Shown here: positions 20,803 to 34,579 of the stretch, one piece after another
Position numbering within the stretch: the first letter of the stretch is position 1
How the letters are laid out: each line of letters starts with the position of its first letter
Assembly (NCBI GenBank): GCA_033239125.1
Contig: BSWB01000002.1
Coordinates: 52,363,001-52,427,000, forward strand
Source of the DNA: Fagopyrum homotropicum
Lineage: Eukaryota > Streptophyta > Magnoliopsida > Caryophyllales > Polygonaceae
Length of the DNA: 64,000 bases
Direction: 5' to 3'
Notes under the pieces: model-generated
Seen by the model: only the letters and a program-made list of their open reading frames with translations
What the model was told of the DNA's origin: nothing
The model's database searches: none
Made by a program: the position numbers and the translations under genes

Positions 20803-23800
20803 GTTTTGTCCCGAAACTTAGGGTAAGACAATCCCGATCGGCCTTTAAGACACCAAATGGGTGTGTTTGATCACTACACAAAACTCTCGTCGTTTCCACA
20901 TCTAAGTATCCCGCACATCAAGGTTACCAAAAGAACACATCACTAACTAAACACTAAGTCATGAAATAAACAAGCAGTCAAACAATATCACACATCCAAG
21001 GTCAAGCCCTAACTCGTCACTCTCGAGGTTACAACTATCACTACATAGGTCTTTGAAAGGTTACGTCTCTTAAAACCACTAAATCTTAAATCTTTTCAGG
21101 TATTTAGATCACAAGCGCCTGCTACCACGTTCTATAGTGGTTATCGGATATCTCACCGGTATCATCTGGCTTAACTGTCTGATCCTCTAATCTGATGACC
21201 TAACTCGTGTCTGGTAGGTATCTCTCCAATTGAAATTCTCAAACTCAGTTCCCAAATTTAGTCTCTGTGGAAAACTGAAGCTGCACTCTCCAATAGGGCG
21301 AGGAATATTAGTCCATCAGTCACTTTTAAACCACTTTAATGGTTGTCTTACACAACTCACTTCTAGATCCTTTGATGACCCTACGGAAAATAATCTATTC
21401 AACTTTCTTTCCTTCGTTATGACCACTTGCTTCGGGCCGTCTGAAAATGTTCTGTCTACACAATCAGGTCAAAGGTCTTGGATATCCACCAACACTTGCC
21501 AAGTGCTCAATGCCCTTCGTATCATGACCCACTTGGTCTTCTCTTTTAATATTACTCAGTCATCTTATTCCTCAGGTAAGGAATCGTCACTTTTACCTTT
21601 TCAGGTCTAACACTCGAGACAACAAAAAAAAATCAAATCTATTGGTCATCTTCTCTGTTCACTTGACATTATTATATTATTTATAGATCTCTAATATATC
21701 GTTAACTCGAACCTAGGCTTCTCACGCATTTTCCAAGATCTTAAGTGACATAGAATATGTCCGGAATGACGGTATTAGATACAAAGTGATCTCATATCAC
21801 CGTTATTTGATCATAACTACTCAATAAATGTTAACATACCATCAGCAGTGCGCTCTTTTGTCCACCGTTGTTACTAGCCCGATAGTATCCGTCTAACTCA
21901 AAATGCAACTCGGGTCCGTTCCGATATAACATTACACATAAAATTTACTCCGAGATTATGCTTTCTTTAAGCACGGTTTCTAGGTTGTAAGTATACTCCT
22001 GTCGCTTCTCTTTCTTATGTATCTTTGACTCAGAATGGTAGTTACTCACTTTGAGCTTTCTAGTGTAGACCATGCACAATACTTTTATTACATCGTAAAT
22101 TCTTCTCTCCATCCATCGAGAAAACTCACTCTAACGTACTCCGTTAGGTATAGAATTCTAAAACTAATTGTCTGGAAACATGTAACGAAGCCATCACTCT
22201 TCACTCGGATCCATAATAGGGTACCAGTCTCTTTCTATTACCTCTACATGCACATACGTTTCCGTACAACATTTCCAGTCACTCACATAACCTACCTCAC
22301 GTTTCTTCCAACTAGAATGCATTTTACCAACTATCACCGTCTTTAACTCGACACGACATCCATCAGTACCCTTGAGCTTCTTGCTTTGTGGGTTAGGACC
22401 CACCACGCTTCCGCTGCGCTACTCTGATTATCCTGTTGTCACTCATTAAGAAAATAAAACAACGATTGAAAAACAACTTCTTCCGCTTACTTTCTTAATT
22501 CTTCTACCACGGATCCAAACTCCCTGACTTGACCGGAGTTTGATCTTAACTACCCAAGAAGTAACTCTTAAAACGTTTCTCTTTATACCCTTAATTCATC
22601 CAAGAAGGTTGTCGTTGCCTACTTAAGGAAATCCTCTAAGGCGTCGGTAAAGCTACTCCATAGATCCACAGTCACAAATATCTCTTCTTAACGGCACATA
22701 ACTCGTCAATACCAAACAATACTTGCACGCCCTTGGTTGACATCGGTCAGTCTATAATTGACATATCTCAATTTCATACCTCTATTGGTATTAAACTTTT
22801 GGTGCACATTACCTACTAGATTAATCCTTTTATCCTTCTTTAGTTCGTCTTATCTTTCACTCTTCTGCTTCCTTTGGGACAACTCTCTTTCTCAAGTCTC
22901 ACTGTGCCATTCACTTGACGTCAAAAGTCGTTCCTAACACTCCACGATAGATGGTAAGCGTCTTGTAGTTCCGATGACTTTTAATTACCTCCCAATTGTA
23001 GTCCCTTTATAGGGACCGTCGGTGTTGATGACCTATGTTCTGTTATAAATGGCGGTTACCCTATGCTCTTGAGTCCCCCACACGATTTTCTCAAGCACAG
23101 GTTCCTTAATTGGCGTTGTTTGTAATATTTCTTTCCAAATCTCTATTGACTATGTTCTGTTATAAATGGCGGTTACAGGGCTTCAATCCTTTCGATACTG
23201 GCGTTGTGATTCTGTTTAGAATTCTTATCTTTAAAGAAGACAAAATGTCTCCAGGCTTGTGAAGTCTAGCCTTCGCTCTTACATTAAGTTGTATCTCTCC
23301 ATTCCGTGTAAATTGTGATCTGTCAAAATTTCCTTAGCTAGTAGGTAAACAGTTGCTCACAACAATCCTTTTATACTTCTTTAGTTCGTTCAAACTTCCA
23401 CCCTTCCGCTTCTTATAGGCTAACTCCATTTCTCTAGTCCGATTGTGTCATTCCTCTGGCATAAATAGTCGTTTCAAGTTTTCACGATAGCTTGCAAGCG
23501 TCTTCGAAATTATTATGGCCGAAATGATCTTCCACTTGCAGTTCCTTTTTCATGGACCATCTGTGTTGGTGGCTAAGGTCCCGTGATAATTCGGGTTACC
23601 CTGGATTCTCGAGTGCAGCAAGGACGTTCTCCCATACCCCTTTTCTTCACTGATGTTGGTGGTAATATCAACTTCTTACATCTTCGAGGAGGTCAAAACC
23701 TCTCCACATTTATGGGGTCTGCCTTTTCGCTTTTACACTCAATGGTAGGTCTTCATTCCGTGCACCTTAGATTCTCACACCCGGATTGATACTTTGTCTC

Positions 23801-24535
23801 TTCTGGTTTCTCATGCCCCTAATGGTCTATGGGGCATCAACCTCGGTTATGATGTCCTTGATGCCGCAATATTGGTTGTACTCAATTCTAGTTGTCCTGT
23901 TCCAATATCATTATCTCTATTCCACACTCTTGTAGTCTCTTGCATGGTTCTTCTTAATTCCGCCTCTCGGCCTCGTATGCCCGAGTTCCTTGTACGACCT
24001 TCTATTCCTTCTAACTGAACTACCTCGGGGATTTCTTCCTCATTTGATTGTGCATGTGATAAAAATTATCTTAACAACTTCACTTTCTTGCCCACTTGTT
24101 CTTTGGTTAATTTGTAAGGATCACCAAGCAGTCTACCTGAGTATAATACTCAATTCAAGGTCCGATTCCATTGCATCATGTTGGAGATTCTTCAAGTCCG
24201 TAGTTGATTTATCATGAGGTGATAATCGCTTCGTGATATCACGGCTAAAGGATATAAAATATCCTTTAGGATACTAACAAGCTAAGCCTACACATGTATA
24301 TAACATATTATAATAACCATCATAAAAAGTCTATAAGCTAACTCCTATCGATCCAAGTTGCAGAGATCCACGGAGAGCGATGGTGGTCCGACGTACTACT
24401 AACCCAATAACCCGACTATGCGCATGTGTAAAAACAGCAATTCATTTTGAAAATCTTAGACCCTTTTTCGGGTTCAAGTTATTTTATACATTCGGTCTTT
24501 CAGAAGATTTCGAGTGCCATTGTTGCCAACCCAGA

Positions 24536-24547
24536 GCTCTGATACCA
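24536..24547 (-). other. Primer binding site, tRNA-iMet (unit 1)
   Basis: The minus strand reads TGGTATCAGAGC, the complement of the 3' end of plant initiator tRNA-Met. It lies three bases inside the end of LTR 2, which acts as the 5' LTR of unit 1. Confidence 0.92.
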
Positions 24548-24550
24548 TAT

Positions 24551-27500
24551 TGTAACACCCCAAATTCTGAGAACTCGGGGAGCTACTGGTTAGGACCTCA
24601 CAATGGGTCCCGACCATAGTTTGACAACAATTTTACTTGGATCTTACAACAAGGCACAAAAGTATTTAAAACATTTGAAAACTATAAACAATATATACAT
24701 GGAGAATATGTATCAGTCTTACAAGAAAAGCTACTAAAATGATGCATATGAAGAACAGAAGACATCCCCGTCCCCAACTAAATGAGTACGTGGACCCGGC
24801 TGACCATTTCCTCCGGATCTCTCTACAACTGTCTCAACCTGCAAGGCATCTACAAGCGGTATAAAACCGTTAGCTAACATTCTATGCATAAGGATAAAGG
24901 TAAAAGCACATACACACAACATACACAATCAACATGCAACACTCAATCCTTTTATTATCTTTAATTAGGTGATAGGTCATTACTAATGATACTTATTTTG
25001 TGACACGAGGGATTCCCAAACCTCGCCCCTGTCCCCGTTTACCAACGCGGAATGGTACTAATGCATCTGACCGTCTACCGGACTGGGCTGGTCGCAGGGA
25101 ACCTCCTAGACTCTCGCAAGAGCTAGGCAGATGATGTCACGACCCGTTATCATACACTTGGGTCAACTACGTAAATAATAAAGTCGGCCTAATCCGGTTT
25201 CGTTGTTTATCATAACTAACAAACACCACTCATACACATTACACTCATACAAGATGCCAGCTAAGTAAGTCCGTGGACTTACCAGAATCAAATCTCGACT
25301 CTCTCTTAACCACCACTCAATCCGTAAGTGCAGAACTCAGTTGCCTGTCAGAGGAGGCACGTGTGTCAACACATTTCCCTGGATACTTATAAGTCTAAAA
25401 CTCTTAAGATATACGATTCTATGTGTAGAAGTTATTACAGTGTTTATTTAAGGTAAAATGACTATTTTACCCTTAGTCCCGGCACTTCCAAAGACTCGGA
25501 ATATGTACTTAAATTATAATTTGTGGCTAACTAACCATATTCTACTCCCTAGGATGATTTTAGGTAACAACTAGAAAAACTACCCATTTTCTATTTCCCG
25601 AAAAGTCACTAAAGTCCAACTACAGCTTCAAATATAAAATTCGAATAATCTTATAAAAATTCCGAAATAATTCCCTAGATCATCTATGATATCCCATCTA
25701 CTCATAGGAGAAAGAATTTCTTAAAACTGTTAAAGCATCACTTCTACAAAAATTTCTAAAGTTGGTTACAACACTTAACAAACAGCATACTGTCTTAACT
25801 TTGAAAAATCATAACTCCTAAACTACTCGCTGGATTTATCCCAAATTTTGATATGTTCTACTATAAAATCTTATCTATAATATATCCAAAATTCAGCTGC
25901 AAAGGAGATCAAAATCCTGTTTAAAACTATCTCACAAAACCGAATTTCAGCACAACAGAAAAACTGCTTACGACTCAATCTTTGAAAATTCATAATTCCC
26001 AAACCACTCGCTGGATGCCTCCCAAATTTTAATATGTTCTAGAACAATGTATCGACTATATCATATCCAAAATTCAAGCCCAACGGAGATCAAGAGCCTA
26101 TTAAAAACTATCTCACAAAACAGCATCACTTGCTGTTTTCCCCAACACTCAGCACATATATAACAACTGCATGAGGAGTCCACTTTGCAACATCATAACT
26201 CTCAAACCGTAACTCCGATTCTTCCCAAATTTTAGTATGATCTACTATATACTACTGACTACAACATATCCAAAATTCAGCAACAAAGGAGGAGTATAAC
26301 TTACTCAAATCTTGACCCGAAGTTGACTGTTTTTCACTTCAGAAAATTCAGAAAACTGAGAGATGTAACAGCTCTCTGAAGTTGCTCCATTGGGCTGAAA
26401 TGTATGGGTTTAAATGTGGTTTAGAGGTACCCATTGACACATAAACATGGAGGGAAAGTAAGGGGGTAGATGTGGGTCTTACCCGACTCTAAAACTCGAA
26501 GGGATGCTTGTCCACTGGTGACAGCCGGTTGAAACGTTCCTTAATGTCACTACAGGAAGGGGAACCGACTGAGGCTGTTGTGGCTACGTTGCTGCACACT
26601 GCTGCGTCCTAGGCGGTTGCTGGTTGTGTGCAGGAGCAGATCCAGTGTGAGATGTAAGTAATAAGCAAGGAAACAGAAGGGGGCAAGGGAGGGCATTTAC
26701 CTGGTTGAACACGTGCACAGAGGGTCGCTGCAGCGTCCTTGTTTCTGTCGAGTAGGCTAACGTCCAGGGTTGTAGATGTACTGAAGGGGTTCCTCCACTT
26801 GCTGGTTCCTTTCCTGGTGAGTTTTTGTGCTTGAGGACAGTGCTGAACGTATGCAGAAGGGGAGGTGTCGTGCAAAAGGCGGAAACAGAAGGGGGTAAGA
26901 AGAGGCGTTCGGGAGTTACCAATCTTGTAGCGTCTGACGGCTGCTCTTCCAGGTGGGCTGGAGTGAAACGCAACAAGGCTGGGCCTGTACAAGGGAGGAA
27001 GTGGAGGCTGGGCTCGAAGTGCCACTGGGCCTGTGCAGCTGCGAGGACAAGCTGGGCTGGAGCAGGGCTAGAAAACTGGGCTGAAACTAAGAAGCAAAAG
27101 TGGGCTGAATGGATGAATGAGGTTGTCCTGGCCTTGTCACAGCCTTGTCAAAACGTGTCATGGTCTCGTCTCAGCCTTGTCACGATCTCGTCTAAAGTCA
27201 TCGTTACGAATTAATTATAAGAATTAGGGTTTGATATAATTCTATCATTTTATGTGAATTAAATTCTACATAAAATGATAAATAATTATAAGAATTAGTA
27301 TTTGATATAATTCTATCATTTTATGTAAATTAAATTCTACATAAAATGATAAATAATTATAGGAATTAGAGCTTGATATAATTTTATCATTTTATGTGAA
27401 TTAGCTTCTACATAAAATGATAAAATTTGTGAAAAAATAATTGCTAGATAGAATGGAAAACCGTCAACGGCTCGAAGTCCGATTTGATTCGGAATTAAAC

Positions 27501-27691
27501 GGACATAAAAATTCCGGATATTACATCAGTACCCCCTTAAAATAAGTTTCGTCCCGAAACTTTAAACAAGGTACTTAATTAAACGACTTCCATAAATAAA
27601 CTGGTTTGTCCTAGTGTCACTATATTTTTATTCGTTTCCTAAACTTCTCTAACCCTATCAAAGCGTAACGGAAAAAAAACTGGTCGTTACA
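24551..27691 (-). repeat. LTR 2 of the tandem element (3141 bp), shared by both units
   Basis: Same length as LTR 1. Private differences include caactacg for caattacg near 25166, ggttcc for ggctcc near 26805 and acataaa for aataaa near 27503. It agrees with LTR 3 against LTR 1 at several sites (for example aaatgtggttt, ggcggttgc, cagaagg and gctgcagcg). Confidence 0.93.
27213..27425 (-). repeat. Three 71-bp stem-loop repeats in LTR 2
   Basis: Copy of the array at 20304-20516, offset by exactly 6909 bp, with all three stems intact. Confidence 0.88.
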
Positions 27692-30600
27692 TCAGATCCC
27701 CCTCAAAATAAGTTTTGTCCCGAAACTTAGGGTAAGACAATCCCGATCGGCCTTTAAGACACCAAATGGGTGTGTTTGATCACTACACAAAACTCTCGTC
27801 GTTTCCACATCTAAGTATCCCGCACATCAAGGTTACCAAAAGAACACATCACTAACTAAACACTAAGTCATGAAATAAACAAGCAGTCAAACAATATCAC
27901 ACATCCAAGGTCAAGCCCTAACTCGTCACTCTCGAGGTTACAACTATCACTACATAGGTCTTTGAAAGGTTACGTCTCTTAAAACCACTAAATCTTAAAT
28001 CTTTTCAGGTATTTAGATCACAAGCGCCTGCTACCACGTTCTATAGTGGTTATCGGATATCTCACCGGTATCATCTGGCTTAACTGTCTGATCCTCTAAT
28101 CTGATGACCTAACTCGTGTCTGGTAGGTATCTCTCCAATTGAAATTCTCAAACTCAGTTCCCAAATTTAGTCTCTGTGGAAAACTGAAGCTGCACTCTCC
28201 AATAGGGCGAGGAATATTAGTCCATCAGTCACTTTTAAACCACTTTAATGGTTGTCTTACACAACTCACTTCTAGATCCTTTGATGACCCTACGGAAAAT
28301 GATCTATTCAACTTTCTTTCCTTCGTTATGACCACTTGCTTCGGGCCGTCTGAAAATGTTCTGTCTACACAATCAGGTCAAAGGTCTTGGATATCCACCA
28401 ACACTTGCCAAGTGCTCAATGCCCTTCGTATCATGACCCACTTGGTCTTCTCTTTTAATATTACTCAGTCATCTTATTCCTCAGGTAAGGAATCGTCACT
28501 TTTACCTTTTCAGGTCTAACACTCGAGACAACAAAAAAAAATCAAATCTATTGGTCATCTTCTCTGTTCACTTGACATTATTATATTATTTATAGATCTC
28601 TAATATATCGTTAACTCGAACCTAGGCTTCTCACGCATTTTCCAAGATCTTAAGTGACATAGAATATGTCCGGAATGACGGTATTAGATACAAAGTGATC
28701 TCATATCACCGTTATTTGATCATAACTACTCAATAAATGTTAACATACCATCAGCAGTGCGCTCTTTTGTCCACCGTTGTTACTAGCCCGATAGTATCCG
28801 TCTAACTCAAAATGCAACTCGGGTCCGTTCCGATATAACATTACACATAAAATTTACTCCGAGATTATGCTTTCTTTAAGCACGGTTTCTAGGTTGTAAG
28901 TATACTCCTGTCGCTTCTCTTTCTTATGTATCTTTGACTCAGAATGGTAGTTACTCACTTTGAGCTTTCTAGTGTAGACCATGCACAATACTTTTATTAC
29001 ATCGTAAATTCTTCTCTCCATCCATCGAGAAAACTCACTCTAACGTACTCCGTTAGGTATAGAATTCTAAAACTAATTGTCTGGAAACATGTAACGAAGC
29101 CATCACTCTTCACTCGGATCCATAATAGGGTACCAGTCTCTTTCTATTACCTCTACATGCACATACGTTTCCGTACAACATTTCCAGTCACTCACATAAC
29201 CTACCTCACGTTTCTTCCAACTAGAATGCATTTTACCAACTATCACCGTCTTTAACTCGACACGACATCCATCAGTACCCTTGAGCTTCTTGCTTTGTGG
29301 GTTAGGACCCACCACGCTTCCGCTGCGCTACTCTGATTATCCTGTTGTCACTCATTAAGAAAATAAAACAACGATTGAAAAACAACTTCTTCCGCTTACT
29401 TTCTTAATTCTTCTACCACGGATCCAAACTCCCTGACTTGACCGGAGTTTGATCTTAACTACCCAAGAAGTAACTCTTAAAACGTTTCTCTTTATACCCT
29501 TAATTCATCCAAGAAGGTTGTCGTTGCCTACTTAAGGAAATCCTCTAAGGCGTCGGTAAAGCTACTCCATAGATCCACAGTCACAAATATCTCTTCTTAA
29601 CGGCACATAACTCGTCAATACCAAACAATACTTGCACGCCCTTGGTTGACATCGGTCAGTCTATAATTGACATATCTCAATTTCATACCTCTATTGGTAT
29701 TAAACTTTTGGTGCACATTACCTACTAGATTAATCCTTTTATCCTTCTTTAGTTCGTCTTATCTTTCACTCTTCTGCTTCCTTTGGGACAACTCTCTTTC
29801 TCAAGTCTCACTGTGCCATTCACTTGACGTCAAAAGTCGTTCCTAACACTCCACGATAGATGGTAAGCGTCTTGTAGTTCCGATGACTTTTAATTACCTC
29901 CCAATTGTAGTCCCTTTATAGGGACCGTCGGTGTTGATGACCTATGTTCTGTTATAAATGGCGGTTACCCTATGCTCTTGAGTCCCCCACACGATTTTCT
30001 CAAGCACAGGTTCCTTAATTGGCGTTGTTTGTAATATTTCTTTCCAAATCTCTATTGACTATGTTCTGTTATAAATGGCGGTTACAGGGCTTCAATCCTT
30101 TCGATACTGGCGTTGTGATTCTGTTTAGAATTCTTATCTTTAAAGAAGACAAAATGTCTCCAGGCTTGTGAAGTCTAGCCTTCGCTCTTACATTAAGTTG
30201 TATCTCTCCATTCCGTGTAAATTGTGATCTGTCAAAATTTCCTTAGCTAGTAGGTAAACAGTTGCTCACAACAATCCTTTTATACTTCTTTAGTTCGTTC
30301 AAACTTCCACCCTTCCGCTTCTTATAGGCTAACTCCATTTCTCTAGTCCGATTGTGTCATTCCTCTGGCATAAATAGTCGTTTCAAGTTTTCACGATAGC
30401 TTGCAAGCGTCTTCGAAATTATTATGGCCGAAATGATCTTCCACTTGCAGTTCCTTTTTCATGGACCATCTGTGTTGGTGGCTAAGGTCCCGTGATAATT
30501 CGGGTTACCCTGGATTCTCGAGTGCAGCAAGGACGTTCTCCCATACCCCTTTTCTTCACTGATGTTGGTGGTAATATCAACTTCTTACATCTTCGAGGAG

Positions 30601-31459
30601 GTCAAAACCTCTCCACATTTATGGGGTCTGCCTTTTCGCTTTTACACTCAATGGTAGGTCTTCATTCCGTGCACCTTAGATTCTCACACCCGGATTGACA
30701 CTTTGTCTCTTCTGGTTTCTCATGCCCCTAATGGTCTATGGGGCATCAACCTCGGTTATGATGTCCTTGATGCCGCAATATTGGTTGTACTCAATTCTAG
30801 TTGTCCTGTTCCAATATCATTATCTCTATTCCACACTCTTGTAGTCTCTTGCATGGTTCTTCTTAATTCCGCCTCTCGGCCTCGTATGCCCGAGTTCCTT
30901 GTACGACCTTCTATTCCTTCTAACTGAACTACCTCGGGGATTTCTTCCTCATTTGATTGTGCATGTGATAAAAATTATCTTAACAACTTCACTTTCTTGC
31001 CCACTTGTTCTTTGGTTAATTTGTAAGGATCACCAAGCAGTCTACCTGAGTATAATACTCAATTCAAGGTCCGATTCCATTGCATCATGTTGGAGATTCT
31101 TCAAGTCCGTAGTTGATTTATCATGAGGTGATAATCGCTTCGTGATATCACGGCTAAAGGATATAAAATATCCTTTAGGATACTAACAAGCTAAGCCTAC
31201 ACATGTATATAACATATTATAATAACCATCATAAAAAGTCTATAAGCTAACTCCTATCGATCCAAGTTGCAGAGATCCACGGAGAGCGATGGTGGTCCGA
31301 CGTACTACTAACCCAATAACCCGACTATGCGCATGTGTAAAAACAGCAATTCATTTTGAAAATCTTAGACCCCTTTTCGGGTTCAAGTTATTTTATACAT
31401 TCGGTCTTTCAGAAGATTTCGAGTGCCATTGTTGCCAACCCAGAGCTCTGATACCATAT
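27692..31459 (-). other. Internal region 2 of the tandem element, apparently non-coding
   Basis: 3768 bp, nearly identical to internal region 1. Differences seen are at about 28301 (gaaaatga for gaaaataa), 30699 (gacac for gatac) and 31372 (one T to C). The same short, unrelated ORFs are present. The purine tract is at 27692-27711. Confidence 0.8.
31445..31456 (-). other. Primer binding site, tRNA-iMet (unit 2)
   Basis: Second identical TGGTATCAGAGC on the minus strand, three bases inside LTR 3. Confidence 0.92.
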
Positions 31460-34400
31460 TGTAACACCCCAAATTCTGAGAACTCGGGGAGCTACTGGTT
31501 AGGACCTCACAATGGGTCCCGACCATAGTTTGACAACAATTTTACTTGGATCTTACAACAAGGCACAAAAGTATTTAAAACATTTGAAAACTATAAACAA
31601 TATATACATGGAGAATATGTATCAGTCTTACAAGAAAAGCTACTAAAATGATGCATATGAAGAACAGAAGACATCCCCGTCCCCAACTAAATGAGTACGT
31701 GGACCCGGCTGACCATTTCCTCCGGATCTCTCTACAACTGTCTCAACCTGCAAGGCATCTACAAGCGGTATAAAACCGTTAGCTAACATTCTATGCATAA
31801 GGATAAAGGTAAAAGCACATACACACAACATACACAATCAACATGCAACACTCAATCCTTTTATTATCTTTAATTAGGTGATAGGTCATTACTAATGATA
31901 CTTATTTTGTGACACGAGGGATTCCCAAACCTCGCCCCTGTCCCCGTTTACCAACGCGGAATGGTACTAATGCATCTGACCGTCTACCGGACTGGGCTGG
32001 TCGCAGGGAACCTCCTAGACTCTCGCAAGAGCTAGGCAGATGATGTCACGACCCGTTATCATACACTTGGGTCAATTACGTAAATAATAAAGTCGGCCTA
32101 ATCCGGTTTCGTTGTTTATCATAACTAACAAACACCACTCATACACATTACACTCATACAAGATGCCAGCTAAGTAAGTCCGTGGACTTACCAGAATCAA
32201 ATCTCGACTCTCTCTTAACCACCACTCAATCCGTAAGTGCAGAACTCAGTTGCTTGTCAGAGGAGGCACGTGTGTCAACACATTTCCCTGGATACTTATA
32301 AGTCTAAAACTCTTAAGATATACGATTCTATGTGTAGAAGTTATTACAGTGTTTATTTAAGGTAAAATGACTATTTTACCCTTAGTCCCGGCACTTCCAA
32401 AGACTCGGAATATGTACTTAAATTATAATTTGTGGCTAACTAACCATATTCTACTCCCTAGGATGATTTTAGGTAACAACTAGAAAAACTACCCATTTTC
32501 TATTTCCCGAAAAGTCACTAAAGTCCAACTACAGCTTCAAATATAAAATTCGAATAATCTTATAAAAATTCCGAAATAATTCCCTAGATCATCTATGATA
32601 AGAATTTCTTAAAACTGTTAAAGCATCACTTCTACAAAAATTTCTAAAGTTGGTTACAACACTTAACAAACAGCATACTGTCTTAACTTTGAAAAATCAT
32701 AACTCCTAAACTACTCGCTGGATTTATCCCAAATTTTGATATGTTCTACTATAAAATCTTATCTATAATATATCCAAAATTCAGCTGCAAAGGAGATCAA
32801 AATCCTATTTAAAACTATCTCACAAAACCGAATTTCAGCACAACAGAAAAACTGCTTACGACTCAATCTTTGAAAATTCATAATTCCCAAACCACTCGCT
32901 GGATGCCTCCCAAATTTTAATATGTTCTAGAACAATGTATCGACTATATCATATCCAAAATTCAAGCCCAACGGAGATCAAGAGCCTATTAAAAACTATC
33001 TCACAAAACAGCATCACTTGCTGTTTTCCCCAACACTCAGCACATATATAACAACTGCATGAGGAGTCCACTTTGCAACATCATAACTCTCAAACCGTAA
33101 CTCCGATTCTTCCCAAATTTTAGTATGATCTACTATATTCTACTGACTACAACATATCCAAAATTCAGCAACAAAGGAGGAGTATAACTTACTCAAATCT
33201 TGACCCGAAGTTGACTGTTTTTCACTTCAGAAAATTCAGAAAACTGAGAGATGTAACAGCTCTCTGAAGTTGCTCCATTGGGCTGAAATGTATGGGTTTA
33301 AATGTGGTTTAGAGGTACCCATTGACACATAAACATGGAGGGAAAGTAAGGGGGTAGATGTGGGTCTTACCCGACTCTAAAACTCGAAGGGATGCTTGTC
33401 AACTGGTGACAGCCGGTTGAAACGTTCCTTAATGTCACTACAGGAAGGGGAACCGACTGAGGCTGTTGTGGCTACGTTGCTGCACACTGCTGCGTCCTAG
33501 GCGGTTGCTGGTTGTGTGCAGGAGCAGATCCAGTGTGAGATGTAAGTAATAAGCAAGGAAACAGAAGGGGGCAAGGGAGGGCATTTACCTGGTTGAACAC
33601 GTGCACAGAGGGTCGCTGCAGCGTCCTTGTTTCTGTCGAGTAGGCTAACGTCCAGGGTTGTAGATGTACTGAAGGGGTTCCTCCACTTGCTGGCTCCTTT
33701 CCTGGTGAGTTTTTGTGCTTGAGGACAGTGCTGAACGTATGCAGAAGGGGAGGTGTCGTGCAAAAGGCGGAAACAGAAGGGGGTAAGAAGAGGCGTTCGG
33801 GAGTTACCAATCTTGTAGCGTCTGACGGCTGCTCTTCCAGGTGGGCTGGAGTGAAACGCAACAAGGCTGGGCCTGTACAAGGGAGGAAGTGGAGGCTGGG
33901 CTCGAAGTGCCACTGGGCCTGTGCAGCTGCGAGGACAAGCTGGGCTGGAGCAGGGCTAGAAAACTGGGCTGAAACTAAGAAGCAAAAGTGGGCTGAATGG
34001 ATGAATGAGGTTGTCCTGGCCTTGTCACAGCCTTGTCAAAACGTGTCATGGTCTCGTCTCAGCCTTGTCACGATCTCGTCTAAAGTCATCGTTACGAATT
34101 AATTATAAGAATTAGGGTTTGATATAATTCTATCATTTTATGTGAATTAAATTCTACATAAAATGATAAATAATTATAAGAATTAGTATTTGATATAATT
34201 CTATCATTTTATGTAAATTAAATTCTACATAAAATGATAAATAATTATAGGAATTAGAGCTTGATATAATTTTATCATTTTATGTGAATTAGCTTCTACA
34301 TAAAATGATAAAATTTGTGAAAAAATAATTGCTAGATAGAATGGAAAACCGTCAACGGCTCGAAGTCCGATTTGATTCGGAATTAAACGGAAATAAAAAT

Positions 34401-34579
34401 TCCGGATATTACATCAGTACCCCCTTAAAATAAGTTTCGTCCCGAAACTTTAAACAAGGTACTTAATTAAACGACTTCCATAAATAAACTGGTTTGTCCT
34501 AGTGTCACTATATTTTTATTCGTTTCCTAAACTTCTCTAACCCTATCAAAGCGTAACGGAAAAAAAACTGGTCGTTACA
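31460..34579 (-). repeat. LTR 3 of the tandem element (3120 bp)
   Basis: 21 bp shorter than LTRs 1 and 2 because of one deletion near 32597-32600, where ctatgataagaattt replaces a longer stretch containing cccatctactcataggag. Private substitutions include gcttgtcag, aatcctattt, tgtcaactgg and ctatattctac. It ends ggtcgttaca at 34579. Confidence 0.93.
34101..34313 (-). repeat. Three 71-bp stem-loop repeats in LTR 3
   Basis: Third copy of the 71-bp array; stems intact. Confidence 0.88.

Larger units (their letters stand above)
20783..24550 (-). other. Internal region 1 of the tandem element, apparently non-coding
   Basis: 3768 bp between LTR 1 and LTR 2. The left edge is the purine tract and the right edge the primer site in element orientation. 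No retrotransposon protein domain is recognisable in any frame; the ORFs here (21230-21610, 22035-22346, 22194-22406 minus, 23583-24217 and 24380-24619) are short and unrelated to gag-pol. A faint Arg/Glu-rich stretch on the minus strand near 23930-24050 could be a decayed gag start. Unrelated larger homologues elsewhere in the genome would be needed for mobility. Confidence 0.8.
17642..34579 (-). mobile_element. Tandem LARD-like LTR retrotransposon with three LTRs and two internal regions
   Basis: A 16,938-bp block: LTR 3141, internal 3768, LTR 3141, internal 3768, LTR 3120 bp. The repeat period is exactly 6909 bp. It begins TGTAACACC and ends GGTCGTTACA, flanked by one 5-bp duplication. Orientation is minus: a tRNA-iMet primer site borders the left side of LTRs 2 and 3, and a purine tract (minus strand) borders the right side of LTRs 1 and 2. 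Copies differ by roughly a dozen substitutions per LTR set and three or so between internals, so the array is very young. The internal regions show no gag, protease, RT or integrase on either strand, as in large retrotransposon derivatives (LARDs) that move using proteins of other elements. Confidence 0.92.

Noticed and set aside
21230..24619. Series of 70-130-codon ORFs in the internal region of the tandem element
   Set aside because: On the strand opposite to the element, mutually unrelated and without domains.
17642..34579. Reading the 6.9-kb period as a satellite or a host segmental duplication
   Set aside because: TG...CA ends, tRNA-iMet primer sites, purine tracts and a 5-bp duplication show LTR retrotransposon structure.
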